Assembly (NCBI GenBank): GCA_947169975.1
Contig: CAMVRT010000012.1
Span: forward strand, 1-64,000
Direction of reading: 5' to 3'
Length of the DNA stretch: 64,000 nt
Source: an uncultured Oscillospiraceae bacterium
GTDB lineage: Bacteria; Bacillota; Clostridia; Oscillospirales; Oscillospiraceae
Below, piece after piece: positions 43,153 to 52,931 of this stretch. The notes under the pieces are model-generated. The model was not told the DNA's origin, searched no databases, and was given only the letters and a program-made list of their open reading frames with translations. The stretch's first letter is position 1. Every line of letters starts with the position of its first letter. The translations under genes and the position numbers were made by a program.

Positions 43153-44955
43153 TTACAGGAGGCTTTCCAGCTCATCCACCAGCTCACCGAACAGCTTCAG
43201 CGCGCTGTTGACGGGATCGGGGGTGGACATATCCACACCGGCGATCTTCAGCAGGCTGATGGGATCGGTGCTGCTGCCGCCGGAGAGGAACTTCTTGTAG
43301 TCCGCCACGGCGGGAGCGCCCTCGGTGAGGATGCGGTTGGCAATGGCCACGGCGGCGGAGAAGCCGGTGGCATACTGGAACACGTAGTAGTTGTAGAAGA
43401 AGTGGGGGATGCGGGTCCATTCCAGAGCAATGCCGTCGTCGGACACCATATCCGGGCCGAAGTACAGCTTGTTCAGCTCCAGATACTTCTCGCTCAGGGC
43501 GTCGGCAGTCAGAGCCTGGCCGGACTCAGCCATGCGGCCCATGGCCAGCTCGAACTCGGCGAACATGGTCTGGCGATACACGGTGCCCTTGAACTGATCC
43601 AGGAAGTGGTTGATGAGGTAGGCCCGCTCCTTCTTGTCGGTGGTCTTGCTCAGCAGGTGGCGCATCAGCAGCACCTCGTTGCAGGTGGAGGCCACCTCGG
43701 CCACGAAGATCACGTAGTCGGCGGTATTGGTGGGCTGATACTTGTTGGAGTGATAGCTGTGGAGGGCGTGACCCATCTCGTGGGCAAGGGTGAACTGGCT
43801 GTCCAGGTTGTCCTTGTGGTTCAGCAGCACGTAGGGATGAGGATCGCTGCTGCCGGAGGAGTAGGCGCCGCCCCGCTTGCCCACGTTCTCATACACGTCG
43901 ATCCAGCGGTTGTTGAAGCCCTCCTTCAGCAGGTCGGTGTAGTCCTCACCCAGCACGGCCAGCGCCTCCAGCACCGTCTCCTTGGCTTGCTCGTAAGTGA
44001 TGGCGGCGTCGGCATCGGGAACGATGGGGGTGTACACGTCGTACATGTGCAGCTCGTCCACGCCCATCATCTTCTTGCGCAGCGCCACGTAGCGGTACAT
44101 CTTGTCCAGATTATTGTGGACGGCCTCGATGAGGTTCAGGTATACGGGCACAGGCACCTCGGTAGCGTCCAGAGAGGCCTCGATGGTGCTGCCGTAGCCG
44201 CGGGCGTCGGAGAAGAACTTGAGCTGCTTGAACTGACCGTCCAGGGTGGCGGCCACGGTGTTGCGGAACTCGCCCATGCGCTTGTAGTAGGCGTCAAAGG
44301 TGTTCTTGCGCAGGACGCGGTCGTCACTCATCAGCAGGGGCACGAAGGTGCCGTCGGTGAGCTGATGGACATTGCCCTGACCGTCCAGCACATCGGGGAA
44401 GGTGAGGTCGGCATCCCGGAAGGTGGCGGCCACGTGCTCGGGGGCGTTGGCCATCTCGCCGGCGGAGGCCAGCAGACGCTCCTCGGCGGGGGAGAGAATG
44501 TGATCCTTGCGGCGGCGGATCTGATAGATGCTGCGGCGGTAGGTCTCCAGCTCCGGCTGTGCGGCGTAGAACAGGTTCAGGGTATCCTCGTCGATGGCCA
44601 TGATCTCGGGAGTGGCAAAGGCAGCCGCGCTCTGAATGGCCACCAAAGTGCCGATGGCCTTGGCCCGCATATCCTGATAGAAGCCGTTGCCGGTGTCCTC
44701 GTCACCCTTGCAGGAGGCGTAGCCGTACAGACGGCTCAGGCGGATGGAAGCCTCGTCCTGGGCGCGGAACCAGCGCAGCAGATCTTCGGCGCTGCGGCCC
44801 AGAGTGCCGCGAAAAGCCTCGACCTGCTGCGGCAGAGACTTGAGAGCCTCGTATTCGGCCATCCAGGCCTCGTCGCCGCCGGGGAAGATGTCCAGCAGGT
44901 TCCAGGTCAGCTCCTGGGGTACCTCGCTGCGAGGGGGAATGGGTCGATCAGTCAT
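43153..44955 (-). CDS. pepF: Oligoendopeptidase F (M3B)
   Basis: 600 residues. Starts RSEVPQELTWNLLDIFPGG and carries the zinc motif LAHEMGHALHSYHS (HExxH) around residue 385, plus EVASTCNEVLL and FFYNYYVFQYATG. A cytosolic zinc endopeptidase that cleaves short peptides, part of the peptide-using lifestyle suggested by the nearby M42 and M28 genes. CGGAGG precedes the ATG. Monocistronic. Confidence 0.96.
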   Translation of the reverse strand: MTDRPIPPRSEVPQELTWNLLDIFPGGDEAWMAEYEALKSLPQQVEAFRGTLGRSAEDLLRWFRAQDEASIRLSRLYGYASCKGDEDTGNGFYQDMRAKAIGTLVAIQSAAAFATPEIMAIDEDTLNLFYAAQPELETYRRSIYQIRRRKDHILSPAEERLLASAGEMANAPEHVAATFRDADLTFPDVLDGQGNVHQLTDGTFVPLLMSDDRVLRKNTFDAYYKRMGEFRNTVAATLDGQFKQLKFFSDARGYGSTIEASLDATEVPVPVYLNLIEAVHNNLDKMYRYVALRKKMMGVDELHMYDVYTPIVPDADAAITYEQAKETVLEALAVLGEDYTDLLKEGFNNRWIDVYENVGKRGGAYSSGSSDPHPYVLLNHKDNLDSQFTLAHEMGHALHSYHSNKYQPTNTADYVIFVAEVASTCNEVLLMRHLLSKTTDKKERAYLINHFLDQFKGTVYRQTMFAEFELAMGRMAESGQALTADALSEKYLELNKLYFGPDMVSDDGIALEWTRIPHFFYNYYVFQYATGFSAAVAIANRILTEGAPAVADYKKFLSGGSSTDPISLLKIAGVDMSTPDPVNSALKLFGELVDELESLL

Positions 44956-44999
44956 GGGAATTACCTCCGTTTCAATATTTGTTTCTATCGCTGTTAATC

Positions 45000-45028
45000 A
45001 TTTTACCACATCTGCGCAGGATTTGCAA
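45000..45028 (-). promoter_or_regulatory. Promoter of pepF
   Basis: Minus strand: -35 TTGCAA (45023-45028), 17 bp, -10 TAAAAT (45000-45005). Confidence 0.7.
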
Positions 45029-45034
45029 AGCCCT

Positions 45035-45493
45035 TTACCACAGCTCTGCCAGCTCCCGTTCCACCACAGCGGCCAACTGCTCCAGTCCCGCCTTGTCCGC
45101 TTCGGTAAAGCGGCCGGGAATGGGGCTGTCCACGTCCAGCACCGCCACGATCTTGCCGCCGGCGCGGATAGGCACCACAACCTCCGAGCGGGAGGCGGCG
45201 TCACAGGCGATGTGGCCGGGGAAGGCGTGGACGTCCTCCACCAGCTGGGTCTCGCCTGCGGTGACGGCGGCGCCGCAGACGCCGCGGTGCAGGGCGATTT
45301 CGATGCAGGCAGGCTTGCCCTGGAAGGGACCCAGCACCAGCTTGCCGTCCTCCATGAGATAAAAGCCCACCCAGTTGATATCCTCCATGGCCTGCCACGC
45401 GGCGGCAGAGGCATTGGCCAGATTGGCGATCAGATGGGGCACGCCGCCGATGAGCCCCGCCACGTTTTGGCAGAGTGTGCGGTAATCGGTCAT
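45035..45493 (-). CDS. msrC: GAF-type free methionine-(R)-sulfoxide reductase
   Basis: 152 residues. Family blocks: INWVGFYL, LVLGPFQGKPACIEI, HRGVCGAAVTAGETQLVEDVH, FPGHIACDAASRSEVVVPI and AVLDVDSPIPGRF. The three catalytic cysteines (ACI, GVCG, HIACD) are all present, so it should be active rather than a mere GAF sensor. Reduces free Met-R-sulfoxide using thioredoxin. ATG 45493 with TAGGAGGATTCTGTG upstream. Confidence 0.92.
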   Translation of the reverse strand: MTDYRTLCQNVAGLIGGVPHLIANLANASAAAWQAMEDINWVGFYLMEDGKLVLGPFQGKPACIEIALHRGVCGAAVTAGETQLVEDVHAFPGHIACDAASRSEVVVPIRAGGKIVAVLDVDSPIPGRFTEADKAGLEQLAAVVERELAELW

Positions 45494-45582
45494 CACAGAA
45501 TCCTCCTATGGGATATTTACCCACCCAGTATAGCAGAGGAACAGCGGAATGTACAGAAAAACAGTCCCGGCGTACAAAACAT

Positions 45583-45611
45583 TTGCACACGGAGCAAATC
45601 AAGGGTATAAT
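45583..45611 (+). promoter_or_regulatory. Promoter of the potassium channel gene
   Basis: TTGCAC (45583-45588), 17 bp, TATAAT (45606-45611). Confidence 0.7.
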
Positions 45612-45644
45612 AGCCGAAGAAACCCATCCGAAGGAGGCGGGAGC

Positions 45645-46583
45645 ATGAACAGGGCCAAGTGGAAACGGCGCGTCTTCGACATCATCCAGATCGGCAACCG
45701 GGAGGATATTCCCAGCCGCATCTTCGACGTGTGCCTGGTTGTGGTGATCCTGCTGAATATCCTCACCATGTTTCTGGAAACCTTTGAGGAGCTGGCGTCG
45801 TGGAGGGGCGTCTTTGAAACCGTGGAGCTCATGACGGTGATCCTGTTCTGTGTGGAGTACATCCTGCGGATCTGGACGGCGGAGTACCTCTATCCCGGTG
45901 AGAACCGGGTCAGGGCCATATGGCGGTTCCTGTGGTCCTACGACGGTATTATCGATCTGCTGACCATCCTGCCGTTTTTCTTCCTGTCCGGCTTTGTGGT
46001 GTTCCGGATGCTGCGGGTTGTGCGTATTTTCCACCTGTTCCGCATCAACAACCGGTACGACTCCTTCAACGTTATCAAGACGGTTCTGTATGAAAAGCGC
46101 AACCAGATCGCATCCTCCGTGTTCATCATTCTGACGCTGATGCTTGCCTCGTCGCTGTTTATGTACAGCGTAGAGCACGAGGCCCAGCCGGAGAACTTCC
46201 GCAACGCTCTCAGTGGTATCTGGTGGAGCGTCAGCACCATGCTGACGGTGGGCTACGGCGATATCTACCCCGTCACGACGCTGGGAAGAGCCATGGCTAT
46301 TGTCATCACCTTTCTGGGCGTGGGTGTGGTGGCCATTCCCACCGGCATCATCAGCGCCGGTTTTGTGGAGCAGTACAGCAAAATGCAGCAGGAGACGCCG
46401 GATCTTGCCAGCCTGCTGACCACCATCACCGTGGGGATGGACAGCGCGTGGATCGGCAAAACGGTAGAGGACATCGAAAAGGAATTTGACCTGGACATCG
46501 TGCTGGTAAAGCGGAAGGGCAAGGTCTCCCCGGTCAAGCGAAACTACGTGATCCGCCAGGGCGATGAGGTGGCGTATCTATAA
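45645..46583 (+). CDS. Voltage-gated-type potassium channel
   Basis: 312 residues. Six membrane helices: S1 VCLVVVILLNILTMFLE, arginine-bearing S4 MLRVVRIFHLFRIN, pore WWSVSTMLTVGYGDIYP with the TVGYGD selectivity filter, and S6 IVITFLGVGVVAIPTGII. The C-terminal ~70 residues (IEKEFDLDIVLVKRKGK, NYVIRQGDEVAYL) resemble a TrkA-C/RCK_C ligand domain. AAGGAGGCGGGAGC precedes the ATG; the open extension to 45549 is leader. Monocistronic. Confidence 0.93.
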   Translation: MNRAKWKRRVFDIIQIGNREDIPSRIFDVCLVVVILLNILTMFLETFEELASWRGVFETVELMTVILFCVEYILRIWTAEYLYPGENRVRAIWRFLWSYDGIIDLLTILPFFFLSGFVVFRMLRVVRIFHLFRINNRYDSFNVIKTVLYEKRNQIASSVFIILTLMLASSLFMYSVEHEAQPENFRNALSGIWWSVSTMLTVGYGDIYPVTTLGRAMAIVITFLGVGVVAIPTGIISAGFVEQYSKMQQETPDLASLLTTITVGMDSAWIGKTVEDIEKEFDLDIVLVKRKGKVSPVKRNYVIRQGDEVAYL

Positions 46584-46774
46584 AACTGCCCAAAAACGGC
46601 AACGCCGTTTTTGGGCAATGGGTTTGCAGCCTGCTGCGCGCACTCGCTTGCGTGAGACGCTCGCACACTTGCAGTCTGAGAGGTGTATTTTGCCACGTAC
46701 ACGCCGCGGCAAAATACGATTGAATGTCTTCGCGTCTGCGGACGCGAAATCTGCGATGCTTTATTGACGCGCTA
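46584..46774. repeat. Dispersed intergenic repeat, copy B
   Basis: Second copy of the 7588-7795 element. Shared: AAACGGCAACGCCGTTT hairpin, TTTGCAGCCTGCTGCGCGCACTC and GTATTTTGCC/GGCAAAATAC with an identical loop. The second and fourth hairpins (GCTTGCGTGAGACGCTCGC; TCGCGTCTGCGGACGCGA) have different bases from copy A but keep pairing. Directly follows the K+ channel stop. No gene. Confidence 0.75.
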
Positions 46775-46810
46775 AACGGATCGCCGCATGCAACCATCCG
46801 GCGATCCGTT
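46775..46810 (-). terminator. Terminator after the M28 peptidase gene
   Basis: 12-bp perfect stem AACGGATCGCCG/CGGCGATCCGTT with a 12-nt loop, 3 nt from the M28 stop. Confidence 0.75.
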
Positions 46811-46813
46811 ATT

Positions 46814-48043
46814 TTATTGTTCCTTGCGCTTGCGGTTCAGATATTCGTCCAGTTCGGTTTTGACCTTTTCCGGGATCTCCCGCTTCACCGGGCACTTGGC
46901 GGCGTCTGCCATGGCGGCGGTGAAGTCGGCCAGAAAGTCGGCGTCATCACGCAGCCGTTCCGGTGAGAGAACGTCCATGGTGTCGTACCGGGTGTGGATG
47001 GCGGCCTGGCTGGGCGGCGCGATCCGGGCGAAGGAGACGGCGGGCACGCCCCTGTCGGCAAAGGGAGTGGAATCACTGGAGTAGACGCCCGTCTTCGGTG
47101 CGATACCCCAGCCCCGCTGGGCGGCAAAGTAGCGGATGAAGGTGACAAGTCCCTCCTCGGCGCTGCAGCAGGCGATGAATTTACCCATATAGGTGCCGAT
47201 CATGTCCAGATTGATGTTGAGGGCCATCTTCTCCAGTTCTGCCTCGTGCTGCTTTACGTAGGCCTTGGAGCCAAGCAGGCCCCGCTCCTCACTGCCGCAG
47301 AATACGAACCGCAGGCCATAGCGGTGGGGCGCATTGACAATCAGTTTCTCCAGAATGTGCAGCAGGCCCACGCAGCCGGACATATTGTCGTAAGAGCCGT
47401 GGGACAGAGGGGTGGTGTCGTAGTGAGCGGAGAGAACGATCCACTCGTCGGTTTTGCCGGGAATCTCCGCAATCACGTTGTGGGACTGCCCGGCGGATTC
47501 CGTCTGCTCCACCGTAATGGAAACTTCCTTTACACCACTCTTCACCAGGCGGAATGCGTCCTTGGCATTGATGTTGACACCGGGAATCTTTTTCCCCATG
47601 GACACATAGCTGCGCAGCTCCTTATGGTCAATATCGTTGTCCCGGAAATGGACGTTGCCGGTATAGGTGATGAAGCCCACGGCACCGTTGGCCAGCAGAT
47701 CCTGATAGAGGAAATAGCCCACGCCGGTGTCCAGCAGAACGATCTTGCCGCGGACAGCCGTCAGCGATGCGGGGTCCGTGTTGGGCAGGTAGCACAGCGG
47801 CGCGGTGACAGAGCCGCTGCCGCAGCATTTATAACCCTTACAAGGAATCTCCTTCCCGCCGGCCAGCAGTGCGGCATGATGCACATCTGCCATTTCCACG
47901 TCAAAGGCCTCCAACCGGGTTTCTGCGCCAAGCACGCGGCACTTTTCCGCCAGATACTCCGCCACCCGCATCTCCTCGGCTGTGCCGCTGGTGTGGATGA
48001 AATCGGTGTCCTTCAGAATCTGCCGGATCTCTTTTGTGTTCAT
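46814..48043 (-). CDS. M28-family aminopeptidase
   Basis: 409 residues. Zinc ligands of the M28 fold: SAHYDTTPLSHG, SYDNMSGCVGL, CGSEERGLLGS, INLDMIGTYMG and the late AAIHTRYDTMD. An inserted PA-like region lies before them (RGKIVLLDTG...ANGAVGFITYTG). No signal peptide, so probably cytosolic. ATG 48043 has GGAGGGGATACC upstream; the open extension to 48217 runs through the promoter and terminator. Monocistronic. Confidence 0.92.
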   Translation of the reverse strand: MNTKEIRQILKDTDFIHTSGTAEEMRVAEYLAEKCRVLGAETRLEAFDVEMADVHHAALLAGGKEIPCKGYKCCGSGSVTAPLCYLPNTDPASLTAVRGKIVLLDTGVGYFLYQDLLANGAVGFITYTGNVHFRDNDIDHKELRSYVSMGKKIPGVNINAKDAFRLVKSGVKEVSITVEQTESAGQSHNVIAEIPGKTDEWIVLSAHYDTTPLSHGSYDNMSGCVGLLHILEKLIVNAPHRYGLRFVFCGSEERGLLGSKAYVKQHEAELEKMALNINLDMIGTYMGKFIACCSAEEGLVTFIRYFAAQRGWGIAPKTGVYSSDSTPFADRGVPAVSFARIAPPSQAAIHTRYDTMDVLSPERLRDDADFLADFTAAMADAAKCPVKREIPEKVKTELDEYLNRKRKEQ

Positions 48044-48071
48044 GGTATCCCCTCCGCATTTTATTTTCTTC

Positions 48072-48100
48072 ATTATAAGGCTGCATGCCTTATTTGACAA
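48072..48100 (-). promoter_or_regulatory. Promoter of the M28 peptidase gene
   Basis: Minus strand: -35 TTGTCA (48095-48100), 17 bp, -10 TATAAT (48072-48077). Confidence 0.75.
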
Positions 48101-48113
48101 GATAGAGAAACAG

Positions 48114-48148
48114 AAAAAAGGCAGCTCTTTCAGAGAGAAAGAGCTGCC
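48114..48148 (-). terminator. Terminator after the phosphotransacylase gene
   Basis: 12-bp stem GGCAGCTCTTTC/GAAAGAGCTGCC followed on the minus strand by TTTTTTCTG. Confidence 0.9.
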
Positions 48149-48185
48149 GACACTATAAGGCATAAATACCTTACAGAGCTTGCAA

Positions 48186-49121
48186 TTACTGATGGTGCTG
48201 CTTTTTATAGTACTCATGGAGAATGGTGCAGAACACCAGACTCAGCAGGCTTTCCCTGTCACTGACAGAGCGGCTTGTCATGGCGATGGGCACCTTGGCG
48301 CCCATGACGGCGCCGCACACGTCGGAGTGGGCGTGGATCAGCCAGCTTTTGAGCAGGGTGTTGGCAGTGGTCAGCTCCGGGGCAATGATGCCGTCAAAGC
48401 CGCCGCCGGTCCAGGGACAGTTGTACCGCTTCAGGCGGGCGGCCTCCTTGCTGATGATCAGGTCGTAGGAGATAGGTCCCCAAAGATCGCAGTCGGCAAA
48501 GGGAACGCGCCGCTGCTCATACACCAGGCTCTGGGCCTCCACGGTGTCCTGCATGCGGAAAGTGCCCTTTTCCACCAGACTCAGCAGAGCCAGCTTGGGC
48601 TTCTCGTAGCCCAGAGCGTTAAGCGCCTCCACGGTGTTGCGGATAATGGCGCGTTTTTTGCTCATATCCGGTCGAATGATGACCGCCATGTCGGCCAGGG
48701 CGATGAGCTTGGGATATTCCGGCATAGAGGCAATGGCCACGTGGCTCATGATGCGGTTTCCGTCTCGCAGGCCGGTGTTGCGATCCATCAGCGGGGCCAG
48801 GAAGTCATGGGCCAGCATGTTGCCACGCATGAGAATGTCACCGTCGCCATAACGGATGACATCGATGGCGGCATGGACGATGCTGTCGCCGGGTGTGGTC
48901 TCCACCATGGTGTAGGGTTCCCGTTCCAGGCCCAGCTCCTCCAGTTTGGTCACGGTGCGGGCGCGATCACCAACCAGCACCGGCTGGGCAATACCCATGT
49001 TTTGAGCCTCGAACAATCCCTTGAGCATATTCTCCCCATCGGAGCCCGCCAGCACTACCCGCAGCGGCTCATTCAGCTTGGGGACAAGGGCCATCAGATC
49101 GTCAAAGTTTTTCAGTTCCAT
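48186..49121 (-). CDS. Phosphate acyltransferase (phosphate acetyl/butyryltransferase family)
   Basis: 311 residues, the length of phosphotransbutyrylase rather than the longer acetate enzymes. Family blocks: [69 protein letters not shown] and [19 protein letters not shown]. Converts acyl-CoA plus phosphate to acyl-phosphate plus CoA. No kinase gene is beside it. Instead it follows the membrane pyrophosphatase by 9 nt in one operon, which is unusual. Confidence 0.9.
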   Translation of the reverse strand: MELKNFDDLMALVPKLNEPLRVVLAGSDGENMLKGLFEAQNMGIAQPVLVGDRARTVTKLEELGLEREPYTMVETTPGDSIVHAAIDVIRYGDGDILMRGNMLAHDFLAPLMDRNTGLRDGNRIMSHVAIASMPEYPKLIALADMAVIIRPDMSKKRAIIRNTVEALNALGYEKPKLALLSLVEKGTFRMQDTVEAQSLVYEQRRVPFADCDLWGPISYDLIISKEAARLKRYNCPWTGGGFDGIIAPELTTANTLLKSWLIHAHSDVCGAVMGAKVPIAMTSRSVSDRESLLSLVFCTILHEYYKKQHHQ

Positions 49122-49130
49122 ATTAACCTC

Positions 49131-51260
49131 CTACAGTACGCCGATGAGATTCCACGCGAGGATCAGCCCGGAAAACACAATGGAAACGGTGGAGCACAGC
49201 TTGATGAGAATATTCAGGCTGGGGCCGGAGGTGTCCTTGAAGGGATCGCCTACGGTGTCGCCCACCACAGCCGCCCGGTGCTGATAGGAGCCCTTGCCGC
49301 CGTGATGCCCGGCCTCGATGTACTTCTTTGCGTTGTCCCAGGCGCCGCCGGCATTGGACATGAACACCGCCATGGCAAAGCCGGTGACGGATACGCCGCC
49401 CAGCAGACCCACCACGCCGGTTGGGCCGAGGATCAATCCGGTGATCAGCGGCACCACAATGGCAAGAATGGCCGGCGCCACCATCTCGTGGAGCGCACCC
49501 TTGGTGCACAGCGCCACGCAGGAGGCGTAGTCGGGATCTGCCTCAAATTCCATGATGCCCTCGATCTCCCGGAACTGGCGGCGAACCTCCACTACCACGG
49601 ACTGGGCCGCCTTTTGCACGGCGTTCATGGTAAAGGCGGAGAAGACAAAGGTCAGCATGGCACCGATGAACAGGCCCACCAGCACGGTGGGGCTGGTCAG
49701 TGTGAAGTTCAGCACCTCGTCGGTGCGCTCCTGTACAATGTTCACGTAGGACACCAGCAGGGCCAGAGCGGTGAGGGAGGCCGAGCCGATGGCAAAGCCC
49801 TTGCCGGTAGCGGCGGTGGTGTTGCCCAGAGCGTCCAGTGCGTCGGTACGGCGCCGCACCTCCTCGGGCATCAGGCTCATTTCGGCAATGCCGCCGGCGT
49901 TGTCGGCCACAGGTCCGTAGGCGTCGGTGGCCAGCGTAATGCCGAGGGTGGACAGCATGCCCACACCGGCAATGCCGATGCCGTAGAGTCCGTGATTGAA
50001 GGCGTCGGTAAACGCGCCGGTCTCATCCACAATCTGTACGGAGCCGCCGGCGGCAAAGTAGCTCACCAGCACGGCGACGGCCACAATGAGAATGGAGGTC
50101 AGGGTGGAGAGCAGGCCCAGAGACACGCCGCCGATGATGATGGTGGCGGAGCCGGTCTCGGAGGCAGCTGCCAGCTTCTGGGTGGGCTTATAGGTGTCGG
50201 AGGTGTAGTACTCGGTGAAGTAGCCGATGGCGCAGCCGCCCACCAGTCCGCAGACGATAGCAATGAATACGCCCAGCCAGCTCTGCTGATCCAGGATCAG
50301 CCGGCACAGCACGGCGGCGCCCACGGCACTGAGGGCTGCGGCAGTATAGGTGCCGGTACGCAGGCTCCTGAGCAGGGACTCCTGGGTGGCGTTCTCTTTG
50401 GTACGCACCAGGAAGGAGCCAATGATAGAGCATACGATGCCCAGCACGGCCAGTGCCATGGGCAGCAGCATGCCGGCAAAGCCGTAGCCGCCCACGGCAC
50501 CCAGAGCGAAAGTGGCCAGGATGGAGCCCACGTAGCTTTCGTACAGGTCGGCGCCCATGCCGGCTACATCGCCCACGTTGTCGCCCACATTATCGGCGAT
50601 GGTGGCGGGGTTGCGGGGATCGTCCTCGGGGATGCCGGCCTCCACCTTGCCCACCAGGTCGGCGCCAACGTCGGCGGCCTTGGTGTAGATGCCGCCGCCC
50701 ACACGGGCGAACAGGGCCATAAAGCTGGCGCCCATGCCGTTCATCACCATGATGTTGCCAATGGCCACGGGATCAGTGATGTGGAACACGTATCGCAGCA
50801 CGAAAAACCAGACGGTGACGTCCAGGATTCCCAGTCCAACCACGGTGAAGCCCATGACGGAGCCCGAGGAGAAGGCCACCCGGAGACCGCGGTTCAGGCT
50901 CTCGGAGGCGGCCTGGGCGGTGCGGGCGTTGGAGTGGGTGGCGATCTTCATGCCGATGTAGCCGGAGAGCATGGACCAGATGCCGCCGGTGATAAAGGCG
51001 AAGGGGGTGAACCTGGACAGCATTCTGCCGTCGGTGGCAAAGGCCATGATCAGCAGCACCGCGAACACCACGGCAAATACCTTGAATACAGTGGTGTACT
51101 GGTGCTTGAGATAGGCGTCGGCGCCTTCGCGGATAGAAGCGGCGATTTTGCGCATGGTATCGTTGCCTTCAGAGAATGACATAACCCTTTTGCGCTGAAT
51201 CGCCGCAAAGACAAGTGCGATCAGCGCACCGACAAATCCAATGAAAAAGAATGATTCCAT
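49131..51260 (-). CDS. hppA: Membrane-bound K+-dependent ion-pumping pyrophosphatase
   Basis: 709 residues, ~16 membrane helices. Catalytic loop [20 protein letters not shown] with [18 protein letters not shown], later [14 protein letters not shown] and [30 protein letters not shown] has Ala/Gly where K+-independent enzymes have Lys/Thr, which marks the K+-dependent subfamily. It couples PPi hydrolysis to H+ and/or Na+ export; which ion is not decided from sequence here. AAGGAGGAGCCC precedes the ATG. First gene of the operon with the phosphotransacylase. Confidence 0.96.
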   Translation of the reverse strand: MESFFFIGFVGALIALVFAAIQRKRVMSFSEGNDTMRKIAASIREGADAYLKHQYTTVFKVFAVVFAVLLIMAFATDGRMLSRFTPFAFITGGIWSMLSGYIGMKIATHSNARTAQAASESLNRGLRVAFSSGSVMGFTVVGLGILDVTVWFFVLRYVFHITDPVAIGNIMVMNGMGASFMALFARVGGGIYTKAADVGADLVGKVEAGIPEDDPRNPATIADNVGDNVGDVAGMGADLYESYVGSILATFALGAVGGYGFAGMLLPMALAVLGIVCSIIGSFLVRTKENATQESLLRSLRTGTYTAAALSAVGAAVLCRLILDQQSWLGVFIAIVCGLVGGCAIGYFTEYYTSDTYKPTQKLAAASETGSATIIIGGVSLGLLSTLTSILIVAVAVLVSYFAAGGSVQIVDETGAFTDAFNHGLYGIGIAGVGMLSTLGITLATDAYGPVADNAGGIAEMSLMPEEVRRRTDALDALGNTTAATGKGFAIGSASLTALALLVSYVNIVQERTDEVLNFTLTSPTVLVGLFIGAMLTFVFSAFTMNAVQKAAQSVVVEVRRQFREIEGIMEFEADPDYASCVALCTKGALHEMVAPAILAIVVPLITGLILGPTGVVGLLGGVSVTGFAMAVFMSNAGGAWDNAKKYIEAGHHGGKGSYQHRAAVVGDTVGDPFKDTSGPSLNILIKLCSTVSIVFSGLILAWNLIGVL

Positions 51261-51337
51261 GGGCTCCTCCTTTTTGCACGGAAAGCGCCGCCGGAAAACG
51301 AAGCCAGGGGGCTCTTTCCTGCAATAGTGTAAGAAAG

Positions 51338-51366
51338 ATTATAGCACGGTGTATAGGTGATGACAA
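51338..51366 (-). promoter_or_regulatory. Promoter of the hppA operon
   Basis: Minus strand: -35 TTGTCA (51361-51366), 17 bp, -10 TATAAT (51338-51343). Confidence 0.75.
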
Positions 51367-51422
51367 ACAGTTTTTCACCAAAATTTGAAAAACATCCCGG
51401 CGATGAAAGCACCGGTTTTTGC

Positions 51423-51451
51423 TTGCATCGCGGCGGTGGATGTGCTATAAT
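51423..51451 (+). promoter_or_regulatory. Promoter of smpB
   Basis: TTGCAT (51423-51428), 17 bp, TATAAT (51446-51451). Confidence 0.7.
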
Positions 51452-51501
51452 ACATCACCAGTCTGAAAAGGGATCGGCCGATCCCGGAAAGGAGCGCCTC
51501 T

Positions 51502-51969
51502 GTGGAAAAGCGTGGAATCAAGACGGCAGCACAAAATCGCAAAGCGTTTCACGACTATTTCGTGGAGGATCGCTACGAAGCCGGCATTGAGCTGTTCGGC
51601 ACGGAGGTCAAATCCATCCGGGGCGGCGCGCTGAATCTGAAGGACTCCTATTGCCAGACCAAGGACGGCGAGCTGTTCTGCTACAATCTGCATATCTCTC
51701 CCTATGAGCAGGGCAATATTTTCAACAAGGATCCGGACCGGCCCAAGCGTCTTCTGATGCACAAGCGGGAGATCCGCCGGCTCCACGCCCTGCAGAAGCA
51801 GGACGGCTACGCCCTGATCCCTTTGAGCGTCTATTTCAAGGACAGCCGTGTCAAGGTGGAGCTGGGCCTGTGCCGCGGCAAGAAGAACTACGACAAGCGA
51901 GCCGCTGTGGCCCAGCGCGACGCCAAGCGGGAGATGGACCGCGCCATGCGGGAGAAGAACAGAGAATAA
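51502..51969 (+). CDS. smpB: SsrA-binding protein SmpB
   Basis: 155 residues. [53 protein letters not shown] and the C-terminal basic tail region [14 protein letters not shown]...[12 protein letters not shown] are all diagnostic. Binds tmRNA in trans-translation. The start is GTG 51502 with GGAAAGGAG 7-8 nt upstream. Followed 25 nt later by a prolyl isomerase gene and then ssrA itself. Confidence 0.97.
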   Translation: MEKRGIKTAAQNRKAFHDYFVEDRYEAGIELFGTEVKSIRGGALNLKDSYCQTKDGELFCYNLHISPYEQGNIFNKDPDRPKRLLMHKREIRRLHALQKQDGYALIPLSVYFKDSRVKVELGLCRGKKNYDKRAAVAQRDAKREMDRAMREKNRE

Positions 51970-51994
51970 AAACCATCCGAAAAGGAGAACCCAT

Positions 51995-52525
51995 ATGAGC
52001 AATCCCATTGTCACCATTGAAATGGAGAACGGCGGCAAGATCGTCGCCGAGCTGTACCCCGACGTGGCACCCCAGAGCGTCTATAACTTCATTGAGCTGG
52101 CCAACAAGGGCTTCTATAACGGCCTGATCTTCCACCGCTGTATTTACGGCTTCATGATCCAGGGCGGCTGCCCTTACGGCACCGGCACGGGCGGTCCCGG
52201 CTACTGCATCAAGGGCGAGTTTGCTGCCAACGGCGTGCAGAACGATCTGCGCCATACCCGCGGTGTGCTGAGCATGGCACGCGCCCAGCATATGGACAGC
52301 GCCGGCAGCCAGTTCTTTATCATGCACAAGGACGCCCCGCATCTGGATGGCCAGTATGCCGCCTTCGGCATGGTCATCGAGGGTATGGACGTGGTAGACG
52401 CCATCGCCTCTGTGCCCCGCGACATGTTCACCAACAAGCCCAAAAAGCCTCAGGTGATGAAGTCCGTCACTGTGGACACCAAGGGCGTGGATTACCCGGC
52501 ACCGGAGAAGCTGCCGGAGAGATAA
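51995..52525 (+). CDS. Peptidyl-prolyl cis-trans isomerase, cyclophilin type
   Basis: 176 residues. Cyclophilin core: APQSVYNFIELANKGFYNGL, FHRCIYGFMIQGGCPYGTGTGG (catalytic Arg), SAGSQFFIMHKDAPHLDGQY and AAFGMVIEGMDVVDAI. No signal peptide, so cytosolic. AAAAGGAGAACCCAT precedes the ATG. Encoded between smpB and ssrA; a perfect 12-bp hairpin ends the unit before ssrA. Confidence 0.95.
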   Translation: MSNPIVTIEMENGGKIVAELYPDVAPQSVYNFIELANKGFYNGLIFHRCIYGFMIQGGCPYGTGTGGPGYCIKGEFAANGVQNDLRHTRGVLSMARAQHMDSAGSQFFIMHKDAPHLDGQYAAFGMVIEGMDVVDAIASVPRDMFTNKPKKPQVMKSVTVDTKGVDYPAPEKLPER

Positions 52526-52534
52526 GCGACCTGT

Positions 52535-52565
52535 CATTACGGGGCCGCAGACCGGCCCCGTAATG
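52535..52565 (+). terminator. Terminator between ppi and ssrA
   Basis: 12-bp perfect stem CATTACGGGGCC/GGCCCCGTAATG with a 7-nt loop. No T-run, so some read-through into ssrA is possible. Confidence 0.65.
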
Positions 52566-52582
52566 ATACGAACATTATATTT

Positions 52583-52931
52583 GGGGATGTACCGGTTTCG
52601 ACGGGGGTGTGGAGGCCGGATAAGCGGGCGGTGGCGCCTGGCCACCATAAAACGGGCAACTTAAAAAATAACTGACAACGATTATTTCGCTGCCGTCGCT
52701 GCCTAACGCAGTGACCGTCTGAACCGGAGAGGCCACAGGCCGGGGAAGGCGTCGTTTATGTGGCGTCCGTGAGGCGGGTAAGAGTTGCCCCGCCCACGCA
52801 TCATGACTCTACTGAACCGTGATGTCTGTCAAGTGCCATCACGGGGAGGGAACGTAGAAACTTGACTGCGCCCGGAGAAAGTCTTGTCAAAGCGCTTTCG
52901 GACAGGGGTTCGACTCCCCTCATCTCCACCA
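52583..52931 (+). ncRNA. ssrA: tmRNA
   Basis: 349 nt. The 5' end GGGGATGTACCGGTTTCGAC and the 3' end GGGGTTCGACTCCCC with CATCTCCACCA form the tRNA-like acceptor (GGGGATG/CATCTCC, one G-U) and T-arm with encoded CCA. The tag frame reads GAC AAC GAT TAT TTC GCT GCC GTC GCT GCC TAA (52674-52706), giving a tag ending DNDYFAAVAA. An in-frame TAA at 52662-52664 means the resume codon is AAA or ATA right after it. smpB lies just upstream. Confidence 0.96.

Noticed and set aside
48180-51179. 999-residue open frame antisense to hppA and the phosphotransacylase
   Set aside because: High GC keeps the opposite strand open; the translation is His/Gly/Gln-rich with no domain, and the real genes on the minus strand are highly conserved. 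Similar long shadows oppose citF, asnS, pepF, typA and the phosphosugar mutase.
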